Source of the DNA: Devosia riboflavina
Lineage (GTDB): Bacteria; Pseudomonadota; Alphaproteobacteria; Rhizobiales; Devosiaceae
Assembly: GCF_000743575.1 (NCBI RefSeq)
Contig: NZ_JQGC01000017.1
Span: forward strand, 1-64,000
Direction: 5' to 3'
DNA: 64,000 nucleotides
In this document: one piece after another, positions 1-8,962 of the stretch
Layout: every line of letters starts with the position of its first letter
Position numbering within the stretch: position 1 is the first letter of the stretch
Made by a program: the position numbers and the translations under genes
The notes under the pieces: model-generated
Databases searched by the model: none
What the model saw: only the letters and a program-made list of their open reading frames with translations
Told to the model about the DNA's origin: nothing

Positions 1-170
1 TCAAAGAGCTGACCTTCAAACCACACAGGCAGAACGTCGGTGAGGAATTACCCTCGAATTTCAAACCCAACCAGAAGCAGTTCTTCCCCGGCCTAAACCG
101 GCGTCATACCCGCCTTGTCAGATTTTAACGCCAAACAGTGGGAACAACCAAAGTCGTTCGCGTCGTCAGC
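1..170 (-). other. Leader of an rRNA operon (16S gene lies beyond the left edge)
   Basis: On the minus strand this AT-richer stretch follows a strong promoter and ends at the window edge with AGCTCTTTGA, which resembles the boxA antitermination element (TGCTCTTTAACA type) found in rRNA leaders. No convincing reading frame crosses it on either strand. The combination of tandem near-consensus promoters, a leader of about 170 bases and a boxA-like element is what is seen upstream of 16S rRNA genes in Hyphomicrobiales. The 16S gene itself is not in the window, so the identity is inferred. Confidence 0.6.
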
Positions 171-177
171 GCCGCGG

Positions 178-206
178 TAGATAAGTGAACCAGGGCTCCT
201 TGTCAA
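178..206 (-). promoter_or_regulatory. Proximal promoter of the rRNA operon
   Basis: Minus strand: perfect -35 TTGACA (201-206), a 17-base spacer and -10 TATCTA (178-183). This is the best sigma-70 type promoter match noticed in the window and points leftwards into the leader. Confidence 0.65.
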
Positions 207-334
207 CACCGCTTTTCAGAATTTCGGCAGAACCGATTTTCTCGGTCACTTAATTGTCGAATTTATCATTCGTTTTCAGTGACTTGCTTCCGTGCCCGCC
301 GCCGTTTGGCGCCGCGCTCTTCAGCGATGAGCGG

Positions 335-363
335 GTTATAGGGGCGACCCGTTTTCCTGTAAA
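335..363 (-). promoter_or_regulatory. Distal promoter of the rRNA operon
   Basis: Minus strand: -35 TTTACA (358-363), 17-base spacer, -10 TATAAC (335-340). It lies about 157 bases upstream of the proximal promoter and points the same way, as in rRNA operons with tandem promoters. A further CCCCTATAA-like block at 501-511 (plus strand TTATAGGGGCG, repeating 336-346) has no good -35 and is not called. Confidence 0.45.
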
Positions 364-697
364 GCCCCCTCCATGACAAAAACGACATTTTTCGGTTTTG
401 ACCTCGTCCTGCGTGTGGAAAACACGACTGGATCACCAGAGATTTCAGGCGCCTCCGGCCCTTTGTGGTTTTCGGCAGATTTTTCAGGACCTTCTCCCCT
501 TTATAGGGGCGGTTATGATCGCGAACGGCACGATATCCCAAAACTCCGCGCTTTCGCCGCATTTGCGGAAGATATGACGGCCATTGAAATCATTGTCGGC
601 TCTCCTTAGGCTGCGCCTCACGCTATACCTATATAGAGAAGAGGCCGCTCGCTTCGGCCCCTGGGGGAAGACCTATTCAATATCAAAGGACGGCGCG

Positions 698-2668
698 TTG
701 AACGCTGCGCAACGAAATCGCCACGCTTCCCTGCTGCGTGCCAGCGGGTTCGAAGATGGCCCGGCCCTGACAGTTCAGTCGACCGACGGTGAAATTCCGC
801 AGGGTCGCGAGCTGAGTTTTGCCTGGTTGAGCGGCACGGTGATGACCGGCCTTACCTCGGTCCTGCTCATGGGCGCGGCGCTCTATGTATCCTTCCAGGG
901 CCAGGACACGTTTTCGACTGCCTATAAGGCGCTGCAGCTCGCGGCACCGAAACTCGAACAGCCCTTTGCGACCGATATCACCGCAAAGTCCTCGCGTATT
1001 CGTCCCGTCGCTGCCACCCGTTCCGACCTCGAAACCATCGAGGCTTCCATTCGCCAGGTGGTCGATGGCCGCGAGATCCTGCGCAACCAGCCTTTCACCC
1101 GCCTCCGCGCCACACTCGCGACGACAGCGACTTCTCTTTCTGCCGATGCGCCGGCCTATGATCCCGTCGCCATTCTCAATGCCACCCAGCCGCTGCAGGC
1201 CGGCGCCCTCGATCTCAATGCCGACGTCTATGGCACCGATGTCGATGGCGAAGTCGCCGTGCGCCAGGCCGACATGCCGGCAAGCTTCATTCCCGCCCGC
1301 GCCATCAGCGATGAAGTGGCCGCCGATTTCGTTCGCGGTTCGGCCGAAGCGACCTTCTACACGGAAGATGCACCGCCGACCCTGGCCTATGCCGCGCTCG
1401 GCCCCAGCCTCGATGCGCTGGCCAAGGAGGGCACGCCCTCTTCTCCCAATGGTATTGCGGAAAATGTGACTGTCGTTCCCAAGACGACCCTTGCCGCCAA
1501 TAACGGCCCCGGCCGCACCGAGCGTTTTCTGACCGTCCGCGAAGTCGGCCCCCTCGCCGATACCCTGGTACGCAACGGCTTTACCCGTGCCCAGGTCTCG
1601 ATGGTGGAAAACACCCTCGCCAATCTCATGCCGGCAAGCGGCCTGCCGGCCGGCATTCGCCTGCGCATTCTCTATGGTCCGCTGACCAGCGACAGCAACA
1701 GCCTCGTGCCCTACCGCATGTCGATCTATCGCCCCGAAGGGGTGCAGGGCGATCCGCATATCGCAACGGTCGCCCTCAGCGACAATGGGCAATATGTCGT
1801 GGGCTTGCAGCCCGATTGGGTCGATTTCCCGCATGAAGATATCGAGCAGATCAATGTGGGCAATCTGCCCACGGTCTATCGGTCGATCTGGGAAACCGGC
1901 CGCAAGCACGACCTCGACGACGACACTATCCAGCGCATTGTCGGTATGTTCGCCTATGACGTCGACATGACCAAGCGCATCTCGGCCGGCGACACCATCG
2001 AAATTCTCGAGACCCAGGACGCGCCGGATGCCAAGCCCGAGCTGCTCTATGTCTCGCTCAACCTCTCGGGCACCAAGCGCCAGCTCTATCGCTTCGCCAC
2101 AGAAGACGGCACCGTCGATTTCTATGACCCCGATGGCGAAACCGGCAAACGCTTCCTCAATCGCCGTCCGCTCGAAGGCGGCGGCACCCTGCGTTCGCGC
2201 TTCGGCTATCGCATTCATCCGATCTTCAAAACGCGAAAACTGCATACCGGCGTCGATCTCGCCGCCCGCTCCGGCACGCCGATCTATGCAGCCGGCGACG
2301 GCGTCATTTCCTATTATCGCTGGCAGTCCGGCTACGGCAACAAGATCGAGATCCAGCACGTCAACGGCTATGAAACCGCTTATGGGCACCTCTCGCGCTA
2401 TGTCGACGGGCTCGGCGTCGGCAGCAAAGTGCGCCAGGGCCAGCTCATCGGCTATGTCGGCTCGACCGGCCAGTCGACCGGCCCGCACCTCCATTTCGAA
2501 ATCCTGATCAACGGCAATCTCGTCGATCCCCTGAGCGTGAAACTGCCCAAGGACAATGTGCTGGCGCCGCAATATCGCGACGCCTTCAACCAGGCCATGG
2601 CCCAGATCGACGACCTGCTGGCTCGCGAGGGCACTCCCACGCAGGTCGCCGCCGCCAAGACCCCATAA
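698..2668 (+). CDS. M23 family zinc metallopeptidase, membrane-anchored
   Basis: Probable peptidoglycan endopeptidase acting in the periplasm. One membrane-spanning segment lies near residues 43-66, followed by a long periplasmic region and a C-terminal LytM/M23 domain (about 492-606). The zinc ligands are visible: His516 and Asp520 (HTGVD) and the HLH pair at 597/599. I place the start at TTG 698 because AAAGGA ends 7 bases upstream (685-690) and the protein then begins just before the cytoplasmic tail; an in-frame ATG at 584 has no ribosome binding site and would start inside the rRNA promoter side of the intergenic region. The gene is divergent from the rRNA operon. Fold and active site are clear; the exact substrate bond is not. 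Confidence 0.88.
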   Translation: MNAAQRNRHASLLRASGFEDGPALTVQSTDGEIPQGRELSFAWLSGTVMTGLTSVLLMGAALYVSFQGQDTFSTAYKALQLAAPKLEQPFATDITAKSSRIRPVAATRSDLETIEASIRQVVDGREILRNQPFTRLRATLATTATSLSADAPAYDPVAILNATQPLQAGALDLNADVYGTDVDGEVAVRQADMPASFIPARAISDEVAADFVRGSAEATFYTEDAPPTLAYAALGPSLDALAKEGTPSSPNGIAENVTVVPKTTLAANNGPGRTERFLTVREVGPLADTLVRNGFTRAQVSMVENTLANLMPASGLPAGIRLRILYGPLTSDSNSLVPYRMSIYRPEGVQGDPHIATVALSDNGQYVVGLQPDWVDFPHEDIEQINVGNLPTVYRSIWETGRKHDLDDDTIQRIVGMFAYDVDMTKRISAGDTIEILETQDAPDAKPELLYVSLNLSGTKRQLYRFATEDGTVDFYDPDGETGKRFLNRRPLEGGGTLRSRFGYRIHPIFKTRKLHTGVDLAARSGTPIYAAGDGVISYYRWQSGYGNKIEIQHVNGYETAYGHLSRYVDGLGVGSKVRQGQLIGYVGSTGQSTGPHLHFEILINGNLVDPLSVKLPKDNVLAPQYRDAFNQAMAQIDDLLAREGTPTQVAAAKTP

Positions 2669-2672
2669 AGGC

Positions 2673-3014
2673 CTATTCCGCGCGCGCAACCCAGACGGCA
2701 AGCTGATTGCCGCCGGGCTCGCGGAAATGAAACCGCCGCCCGCCGGGAAAATCGAACTGGGCGCGGGTGATCACGCCGCCCGCGGCAATGACGCGCCGCT
2801 CGGCATCGTCGAGATCGTCCGTCCTGACAATCGCCATGGTCGCTGCAACGCGGCCTTCCGCCTGATCAATACCGCCATCGATCCCCGCATTTTCGAGCCC
2901 GTCATAATCCGGCCCATAGCTGGTGATCCCCCAGCCGAAAGCCGCAGTGAAGAAGGCGCTGCTCTTCGCCCGGTCCGTCGAGGGAAACTCGACATAGTCG
3001 ATCTTGTCAGCCAT
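2673..3014 (-). CDS. VOC (glyoxalase/bleomycin-resistance) family protein
   Basis: A 113-residue single-module vicinal-oxygen-chelate protein. The opening resembles the first beta strand of VOC proteins (DYVEFPSTD), and the ending GGRRFHFREPGGNQLAVW is the usual closing motif with the metal-ligand Glu in the last strand. It ends four bases from the M23 gene on the opposite strand (convergent). Substrate cannot be told from sequence. Upstream of it on the same strand is a LysR regulator ending at 3076, but a gap of about 60 bases and separate functions make an operon uncertain. Confidence 0.8.
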   Translation of the reverse strand: MADKIDYVEFPSTDRAKSSAFFTAAFGWGITSYGPDYDGLENAGIDGGIDQAEGRVAATMAIVRTDDLDDAERRVIAAGGVITRAQFDFPGGRRFHFREPGGNQLAVWVARAE

Positions 3015-3075
3015 TTTTGCGCACCTGTTTGTTCTTGTTATGTTCTAGATCGTCGCTGAACGAAAAGCAAGCCGT

Positions 3076-3993
3076 TCAAGCCGCAAGATCGGCACTGATA
3101 GCAAAACCCGGCAGGCCAGCCAGATGCTCGACCAGCGCCGCACGAAAAGCGCGGACATTTGGCGTGTCCTTCAGGTGCGCGCGATATACGAGATAAAGCG
3201 GCTTGGATATGGTCACGTAGCCCGGAAGCACCACTTCCAGGGTCCCTGCCTCCAGCCGGTCGCGAATATGAAAAAGCGGCGCCTTGGCAAAACCGATCCC
3301 ATTGAGCACGGCATGTAGGGTGAGATCGGGATGCTGGGCGGAAAAGGCGACGGAAACCGGCGCCGAAAGCGCCTCCTCGCCACGAGCCAGCGCCAGGCTG
3401 TGCTCCTCGGGATCGTCACGATATTGAATATAGCTCAGGCGCTGCAAATCTTCCGGCCCCTCTGGCCGGCCGACAGCATCAAGATAGGCCGGCAAAGCAA
3501 TAAGCACACCTTCCATGAACCCGATGCGCCGCACCAGGCCCGTCCCGTCCCCGGGACGCCCGCCGCGCACGGCGATATCGACGCCTTCCGCTTCAAGATC
3601 GATCACCGCATCGCTGGTGATGACATCGACCCGCAACCCGGGATGACGCTCCCGCAGCAGTGCCAGCACCGGTCCCATCACCGCTTGCCCGAACAGCATG
3701 TTGACGGTAACCCGCAGCTTGCCGGAAACTTGCCCGCGCAAATCTTCCAGCGCCGATTGCATCTCGGCCAGTGAAGCCAGCACCCGCAAGCCATGCCTAT
3801 TGACCAGGAGTCCCGCCGCCGTCGGCTGTACGCCATGGCGCGACCGCACCAGCAATTGCTGGCCGACAGCGGCCTCAAGCCCGGCGATTTTCTGGCTTAT
3901 CGCCGGCTGGCTCACCCCCAGCCGCCGCGCCGCCGCCGTCAGCGATCCGGTTTCGAGGGCAAGGGCGAGACTGCGCAGGGCCAGATCGTCCAT
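3076..3993 (-). CDS. LysR family transcriptional regulator
   Basis: 305 residues, the usual LysR length. The N-terminal winged helix-turn-helix is clear (about residues 5-62: GSLTAAARRLGVSQPAISQK), followed by the two-lobed effector-binding domain. It is divergent from the metallo-beta-lactamase-fold gene starting at 4092; the 98-base gap between them is the natural binding region, so by family habit it probably controls that gene and itself. No clean T-N11-A operator stands out. The inducer is unknown. Confidence 0.88.
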   Translation of the reverse strand: MDDLALRSLALALETGSLTAAARRLGVSQPAISQKIAGLEAAVGQQLLVRSRHGVQPTAAGLLVNRHGLRVLASLAEMQSALEDLRGQVSGKLRVTVNMLFGQAVMGPVLALLRERHPGLRVDVITSDAVIDLEAEGVDIAVRGGRPGDGTGLVRRIGFMEGVLIALPAYLDAVGRPEGPEDLQRLSYIQYRDDPEEHSLALARGEEALSAPVSVAFSAQHPDLTLHAVLNGIGFAKAPLFHIRDRLEAGTLEVVLPGYVTISKPLYLVYRAHLKDTPNVRAFRAALVEHLAGLPGFAISADLAA

Positions 3994-4091
3994 AATCGTT
4001 CCTTATGTAATCCCTAACAAAAACCCATCTGAATATCGCATCTGCTTATATCTAACTGATCCCTCGTTGTCATCGACACTGGAGGTTCATC

Positions 4092-5090
4092 ATGACGCAA
4101 TCCGCCCTCTCCCGCCGCAGCCTGCTCGCCTCGCTGGTTGCTGCCCCTGCTTTCCTCGCCTTGCCGGCTTTCATCCGCACCGCCAATGCCGAGGCCACGG
4201 AAAGCGTCCCGGCCAGCAACCACAGTGCGGTGATCCGCCGTCGCGTCGGCGATATCGAGCTTTTCGCGCTGGCCGATGGTTTTTCCAGCCTGCCGAGCCA
4301 GATTCTTGTCGGCATGGAGAACGAGGTCGCCACGGCAGCCGCCCGCATTGCCCACAAGCCCCACGATCCGGCGAGCCTCACCATCTCCATCAATACCTAT
4401 TTGATCCGCAGCGGCGATCGCCTCATCGCCGTGGATACCGGCGCCACATCCGCCATGGCACCCACGCTCGGCGCCTGGCGCAGCAGCCTCGCCGAGGCCG
4501 GCATTGTCCCCGAAGATGTGGACACGCTTTTTCTCACTCATGCCCATTCCGACCATGTCGGCGGCATGACCGACGCGGCGGGCGCCCGCACCTTACCAAA
4601 TGCCCAATTGCTTCTCGCCGAAGCCGAATGGAGCTTTACCCATGACGAGGCGCTCTATGCCTCGCTGCCACCCGAATTCCAGCCCAATTTCCGCTTCTCG
4701 CGCGGCCAGCTCGCGCCCTATGCCGAGGGCCGCAAGGAGCTGGCCATGACCAAGGAAACCGAAATCGCCCCCGGCGTCACCGCCCTGCCCATGCAAGGGC
4801 ACACGCCGGGCCATATGGGCCTGCGCCTCGAAAGTCAGGGCGAAACCCTCCTCATCTGGGGCGATGTCGTGCACGCGCCGGCCTATCAGTTCACCCGGCC
4901 CGATTGGTCCGTCGCTTTCGATGCCGACATGGCCTCGGCCATCGCCACCCGCCAGCGCCTCCTCGATATGGCGGCGACGGACGACCTGATGGTCGCCGGC
5001 ATGCATCTCGATTTCCCCGCGCTCGGCTATGTCGAGCGCCACGGCACCGCCTATCGTTACCTCGCGGCCCCACCCGATTTCCGCGTCTAG
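4092..5090 (+). CDS. Metallo-beta-lactamase-fold hydrolase with a Tat signal
   Basis: 332 residues. The N-terminus carries a twin-arginine signal (SRRSLLASLVAAPAFLALP) predicting export of the folded, metal-loaded enzyme to the periplasm. The zinc motif HAHSDH is at H150, H152, D154, H155, with later conserved histidines in GHTPGHMG and GDVVHAP and a final AGMHLDFP. It resembles lactonase/quorum-quenching-type and other small MBL hydrolases, but the substrate cannot be assigned. An upstream GGAGG lies 8 bases before ATG 4092. Divergent LysR gene suggests substrate-induced expression. A structured repeat begins two bases after its stop codon. Confidence 0.87.
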   Translation: MTQSALSRRSLLASLVAAPAFLALPAFIRTANAEATESVPASNHSAVIRRRVGDIELFALADGFSSLPSQILVGMENEVATAAARIAHKPHDPASLTISINTYLIRSGDRLIAVDTGATSAMAPTLGAWRSSLAEAGIVPEDVDTLFLTHAHSDHVGGMTDAAGARTLPNAQLLLAEAEWSFTHDEALYASLPPEFQPNFRFSRGQLAPYAEGRKELAMTKETEIAPGVTALPMQGHTPGHMGLRLESQGETLLIWGDVVHAPAYQFTRPDWSVAFDADMASAIATRQRLLDMAATDDLMVAGMHLDFPALGYVERHGTAYRYLAAPPDFRV

Positions 5091-5091
5091 A

Positions 5092-5136
5092 GCATGTCTC
5101 CCGAAAGTGGGTACCGGTTTCGGGATAAAGACATGC
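5092..5136. repeat. Structured palindromic repeat, copy 1
   Basis: Nested stem: outer arms GCATGTCT (5092-5099) and AGACATGC (5129-5136), inner arms CCCGAAA (5100-5106) and TTTCGGG (5118-5124), core GTGGGTACCGG (5107-5117), and an unpaired ATAA (5125-5128). A second copy with the same layout but different arm sequences is at 59977-60025. Repeats of this look are widespread between genes in Hyphomicrobiales. Confidence 0.8.
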
Positions 5137-5152
5137 GTAAAACCAAAGACCG

Positions 5153-5192
5153 AAAGCGCGTAGAGCGAATCTAAAAGATCGCCACGCGCTTT
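5153..5192. repeat. Second hairpin of the composite repeat
   Basis: Perfect 9-base arms AAAGCGCGT (5153-5161) and ACGCGCTTT (5184-5192), with inner GCGAATC / GATCGC pairing. It follows the 5092-5136 hairpin after a short A-rich linker; in this order the two hairpins commonly occur together as one element. Confidence 0.65.
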
Positions 5193-5200
5193 AGGCAAAC

Positions 5201-5225
5201 AAAAAGGGCGCCGTCACCGGCGCCC
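5201..5225 (-). terminator. Rho-independent terminator of clpB
   Basis: Minus strand: 8-base-pair stem GGGCGCCG/CGGCGCCC (5206-5213 with 5218-5225), four-base loop, then five T (5201-5205 read as A on plus). It begins 22 bases after the clpB stop. Confidence 0.85.
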
Positions 5226-5247
5226 TTCTCTCAAAAATGCTCTTCGC

Positions 5248-7863
5248 CTATTCGGCGGCCCTGCTTTCGGCGTGACCACCAGGCAGCAGCACAATGCCGT
5301 CATCGTCGGCATCGACCACCACGCGTTCGCCATCGGCAACCTTGCCCGAGAGAATTTCCTCGGCAAGGCCATCCTGCACTTCGCGCTGGATAACGCGCTT
5401 TAGCGGACGCGCACCGTAGGCTGGGTCATAGCCTTCATTGGCGAGCCATTCCCGCGCCTTGGGCGTCAGTTCGAGCGAGATATCCCGGTCCCTGAGCAGC
5501 TTTTCGAGCCGCCCAAACTGGATATCCACGATCGAACCCATATGCTCGCGACCGAGGCGATGGAACAGCAGGATCTCGTCGATACGATTGAGGAATTCCG
5601 GCCGGAACGCCGCCTTCACCGCATCGAGCACTTTTCCGCGCACCAGTTCCACCGGCTCACCATCCTTGAGCTCGACCAGGTATTCGGCACCGAGGTTCGA
5701 GGTCAGGATGATGACCGTATTGCGGAAATCGACCGTACGCCCCTGCCCATCCGTCAGCCGCCCATCATCGAGCACCTGCAGCAAAACGTTGAACACATCC
5801 GGATGCGCCTTTTCGATCTCGTCGAAGAGCACGACCTGATAGGGCCGGCGCCGCACGGCTTCCGTGAGCACACCACCTTCGTCATAGCCGACATAGCCCG
5901 GAGGCGCGCCGATCAGCCGAGCCACGGAGTGCTTTTCCATGAACTCCGACATATCGAGCCGCACCATGGCGGTTTCGTCGTCAAAGAGAAACTGCGCCAA
6001 AGCCTTGGTCAATTCGGTCTTGCCGACGCCCGTTGGCCCGAGGAACATGAACGAGCCGATCGGCCGGTTCGGATCCTGCAAGCCGGCGCGCGACCGCCGC
6101 ACGGCCTTGGCCACCGCGGCCACGGCTTCGGCCTGCCCGATGACGCGAGCGCCAAGCGAGCTCTCCATATGGAGGAGCTTTTCCTTTTCGCCTTCCATCA
6201 TCCGGTCGACGGGAATGCCGGTCCAGCGCGACACCACCTGCGCAATGTCGGTCGGCTCCACGGTTTCCTTGGCCATCAGCGGATCGGGCTTGCCGTCGCC
6301 ATCCGGATCATCGGCCGTCTTCAGCCGCTTTTCGAGATCGGGAATGACGCCATAGGCCAGCTCACCCGCCTTGGCGAGATCGCCCTGGCGCTGCGCAATT
6401 TCGAGCTGCGAACGCGCCGCATCCAGCTCTTCCTTGAGCTTTGTGGATCCCTGCAGCCTTTCCTTTTCCGCAAGCCACTTCGAGGACAAAGCCTGCGCCT
6501 GTTCCTCGAGCCCGGAAAGCTCATGCTCCAGCCGATCGAGACGAGTCTTCGACCCGTCATCGGTTTCCTTCTTCAGCGCCTCGCGCTCGATTTTCAGCTG
6601 CATGATGCGCCGGTCGAGTTCGTCCAGCGCTTCGGGCTTGCTATCGACCGCCATGCGCAACCGCGCCGCCGCCTCGTCCATCAGGTCGATGGCCTTGTCG
6701 GGCAGGAAACGGTCGGTGATATAGCGGTTGGACAGCGTCGCCGCGCTCACCAGTGCCGAGTCGGCAATGCGAATGCCATGATGCAGCTCGTATTTTTCCT
6801 TCAAGCCCCGCAGGATCGAGATCGTATCTTCCACGGTCGGCTCGGACACAAACACCGGCTGGAACCGCCGGGCCAACGCGGGGTCCTTCTCCACGTGCTT
6901 GCGATATTCATCGAGCGTCGTCGCACCCACGCAGTGCAGTTCGCCGCGCGCCAAAGCGGGTTTGAGAAGGTTCGACGCATCCATGGCGCCATCACCCTTG
7001 CCCGCCCCCACCAGCGTATGCATTTCGTCGATGAACAGAATGATCTGCCCCTCGGCCGACTGCACTTCGTTGAGCACGCTCTTCAGCCGCTCCTCGAACT
7101 CGCCCCGATATTTCGCGCCGGCAATCAGCGCACCCATGTCGAGCGCAAGCAGGCTCTTGTTCTTGAGCGATTCCGGCACATCGCCATTGACGATGCGAAT
7201 AGCGAGACCCTCGGCAATCGCCGTCTTGCCCACGCCGGGTTCGCCAATAAGAACCGGATTGTTCTTGGTCCGCCGGCTCAGCACCTGAATGGTGCGCCGG
7301 ATTTCCTCATCCCGCCCAATAACGGGATCAAGCTTACCTTCGCGCACATCCTGCGTCAGGTCGCGCGCATATTTCTTCAGCGCATCATAGGCATTCTCCG
7401 CCGAAGCCGAGTCCGCCGTGCGCCCCTTGCGAATTTCCTCGATGGCCGTGTTCAACCCCTGCGGCGTCACCCCAGCCGAAGCCAGAATCTTGCCCGCATC
7501 GGTATCCTTCTCGACCGTCAGCGCCAAAAGCAGCCGCTCGGCCGTCACATAGCTATCACCAGCCTTCTGCGCCGCGCTCTCGGCCGTGTCGAAAACACGC
7601 GCCAGTTCGCGGCTGAGATAAAGCTGCCCGGCATCGCCCGAAACTTTTGGAATCTTGTTGAGCGCAGCTTCAACGCCGGCCCGCGCCGCCTTGGCGTCGC
7701 CACCCGCGCGTTCGATCAGCCCCGAGGCGAGCCCCTGGTCATCGTCAAGCAGCACCTTAAGCAGATGGACCGGCGCAAACTGCTGATGGCCCTTGCCCAA
7801 AGCTGCCGTCTGCGCGCTCTGGATAAAGCCGCGCGAGCGCTCGGTATATTTTTCGATATTCAT
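5248..7863 (-). CDS. clpB: ATP-dependent chaperone ClpB
   Basis: 871 residues, normal for ClpB. Order: N-terminal Clp repeat domain (about 1-145), first AAA+ module with Walker A GEPGVGKT (about 200-210) and arginine-containing FIDEMHTL Walker B, the long coiled-coil middle domain rich in Glu/Lys/Leu (about 405-525) that distinguishes ClpB from ClpA, and a second AAA+ module with GPTGVGKT and [12 protein letters not shown]. It disaggregates proteins with DnaK in the cytoplasm. A heat-shock-type promoter lies upstream and a terminator directly downstream, so it is a single-gene unit. GGAGAG sits 5 bases before the ATG. Confidence 0.98.
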   Translation of the reverse strand: MNIEKYTERSRGFIQSAQTAALGKGHQQFAPVHLLKVLLDDDQGLASGLIERAGGDAKAARAGVEAALNKIPKVSGDAGQLYLSRELARVFDTAESAAQKAGDSYVTAERLLLALTVEKDTDAGKILASAGVTPQGLNTAIEEIRKGRTADSASAENAYDALKKYARDLTQDVREGKLDPVIGRDEEIRRTIQVLSRRTKNNPVLIGEPGVGKTAIAEGLAIRIVNGDVPESLKNKSLLALDMGALIAGAKYRGEFEERLKSVLNEVQSAEGQIILFIDEMHTLVGAGKGDGAMDASNLLKPALARGELHCVGATTLDEYRKHVEKDPALARRFQPVFVSEPTVEDTISILRGLKEKYELHHGIRIADSALVSAATLSNRYITDRFLPDKAIDLMDEAAARLRMAVDSKPEALDELDRRIMQLKIEREALKKETDDGSKTRLDRLEHELSGLEEQAQALSSKWLAEKERLQGSTKLKEELDAARSQLEIAQRQGDLAKAGELAYGVIPDLEKRLKTADDPDGDGKPDPLMAKETVEPTDIAQVVSRWTGIPVDRMMEGEKEKLLHMESSLGARVIGQAEAVAAVAKAVRRSRAGLQDPNRPIGSFMFLGPTGVGKTELTKALAQFLFDDETAMVRLDMSEFMEKHSVARLIGAPPGYVGYDEGGVLTEAVRRRPYQVVLFDEIEKAHPDVFNVLLQVLDDGRLTDGQGRTVDFRNTVIILTSNLGAEYLVELKDGEPVELVRGKVLDAVKAAFRPEFLNRIDEILLFHRLGREHMGSIVDIQFGRLEKLLRDRDISLELTPKAREWLANEGYDPAYGARPLKRVIQREVQDGLAEEILSGKVADGERVVVDADDDGIVLLPGGHAESRAAE

Positions 7864-7972
7864 TCAACTCTCCTTGTCTCGCTCGCCACCCAGCCCTCGA
7901 TAGGCACCGGCATGACGACGGAAGCGTCGTGTGCAAAACGCCCGGCAACCCGGCGCGCTCCGTCACACGAGG

Positions 7973-8001
7973 ATATATGGGGAGGTTTTTAGAACGGGCA
8001 A
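7973..8001 (-). promoter_or_regulatory. RpoH (sigma-32) type promoter of clpB
   Basis: Minus strand: CCCCATATAT (7973-7982) is a near-perfect sigma-32 -10 element; TTGCCC (7996-8001) lies 13 bases upstream as a weaker -35. The transcript would have an untranslated leader of about 100 bases before the clpB ATG at 7863. Confidence 0.65.
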
Positions 8002-8122
8002 TGCCGTGGCGGAGCTAAATTGGAAGCGGCGCTGCGTCCTTGAGAGGTCCCAGCCTGGTCTGTTGCGACAATGTCGGCAAGGGGGTGGTAAGCCGACAGT
8101 CAGGTTTTGGAGCTGCAGATAG
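8002..8122. other. Short stretch without a gene, left edge of the accessory island
   Basis: Between the clpB promoter and the toxin remnant. Short open frames exist, but none has a ribosome binding site or a recognisable protein. Base composition drops from here to about 9.8 kb compared with the flanking core genes, judged by eye. Confidence 0.4.
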
Positions 8123-8530
8123 AAAAGCGGCCAACACACTGTCATTCCAACAAGCACCATCGCCCAATACGGCCCTATGAACTCTGGGCCGCTCGCTCTA
8201 GATATCGCGAATACCTTCCGAAGCGGTACCTACGCGTAAGTCATGACCACTGCGCCAACAACGCCTTATCGAGTCATCGGCGACAACGGCCGGGTAGACG
8301 GAGGATATTGGACGAGGACCAAGCCCACGGGGCCGCTAGCATCGGTGATAGACAGCGCACTGGATCAAAACTGGGGAAACACCGCGACAAGGGTTGTTGA
8401 AATGACAGTACCTGCCGGAACTCGTCTGTTTGAAGGTATCGCGGCGCCTCAGCGTGGCCTAGTGGGTGGTGGTAACCAGATCTATTTCGATCAGAATCTT
8501 AACCCCCTCAATCCAACCTGGATAAAGTAA
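8123..8530 (+). pseudogene. Broken C-terminal toxin domain of a polymorphic toxin
   Basis: Reading frame 2 encodes a fragment that looks like the C-terminal tip domain of a large secreted toxin: GPLALDIANTFRSGTYA, then an in-frame TAA at 8237-8239, then from ATG 8243 a 95-residue segment with WTRTKPTGPLASVIDSALD, WGNTATRVVEMTVPAGT and GLVGGGNQIYFD. As I recall, these motifs occur together in one domain at the ends of filamentous-haemagglutinin or Rhs-like proteins, so the stop falls inside the domain. No N-terminal delivery portion is present upstream. The 95-residue part could still be translated from ATG 8243. Domain recognition is from memory and the activity is not known to me. Confidence 0.5.
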
Positions 8531-8775
8531 TGTCGGAATGCACATGGGAAGAAATTCACGGCTTTAGCTCGTTGGGCGAACACACGCGCTTTGTGTCCTG
8601 GATCGAGAGACAGAAAGAAATGAACGTTTGTGAAGAACTCCTCCAGCCTGAAAGCCCCTTAGGCGCCTTTCCGAGTCGCTTATTCAAATGCCGCGCCGAC
8701 GGAGCAATTTGGAAATTGACGGTCCCGGACCCTGGATACTTCCCGGGATCGTGGCTTCCGTCGGACGACCGGTAA
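8530..8775 (+). CDS. Small protein, probable cognate immunity protein
   Basis: 81 residues, acidic, with aromatic-rich start (TWEEIHGF) and ending PGYFPGSWLPSDDR. Its ATG overlaps the stop of the toxin-like fragment by one base (TAATG), the tight coupling typical of toxin/immunity pairs. No catalytic motif, signal peptide or membrane segment. Function as immunity protein is inferred only from position and size; the toxin partner appears broken, so this may be a leftover defence against incoming toxin. Confidence 0.5.
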   Translation: MSECTWEEIHGFSSLGEHTRFVSWIERQKEMNVCEELLQPESPLGAFPSRLFKCRADGAIWKLTVPDPGYFPGSWLPSDDR

Positions 8776-8962
8776 CGAGCCGATCGACGCAACTGTCACC
8801 CGTCCACGTCAAAGGCGACCGGAAGGGCCTTTGATCGGGTTGCGTACGTTGCTAGGGCCCATTGACGAAGGAGGCAACGTAAAGTTGCGACCGCAGCATG
8901 AATAGGTGCTCTCCCAACGTAGATACTGAGTGCCTCTACGATCCCAAACTTGCGGACACACG

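Noticed and set aside
3-131. Open frame from the window edge to TAA at 129-131 on plus
   Set aside because: It lies over the rRNA leader and its translation shows no familiar protein; more likely chance in AT-richer sequence.
266-562. 98-codon minus-strand open frame near the left edge
   Set aside because: It overlaps the distal rRNA promoter, is mostly Arg/Lys, and has no ribosome binding site.
5542-7992. Open frame of 816 codons on plus opposite clpB
   Set aside because: Shadow of clpB with no recognisable domain and an unlikely residue mix.
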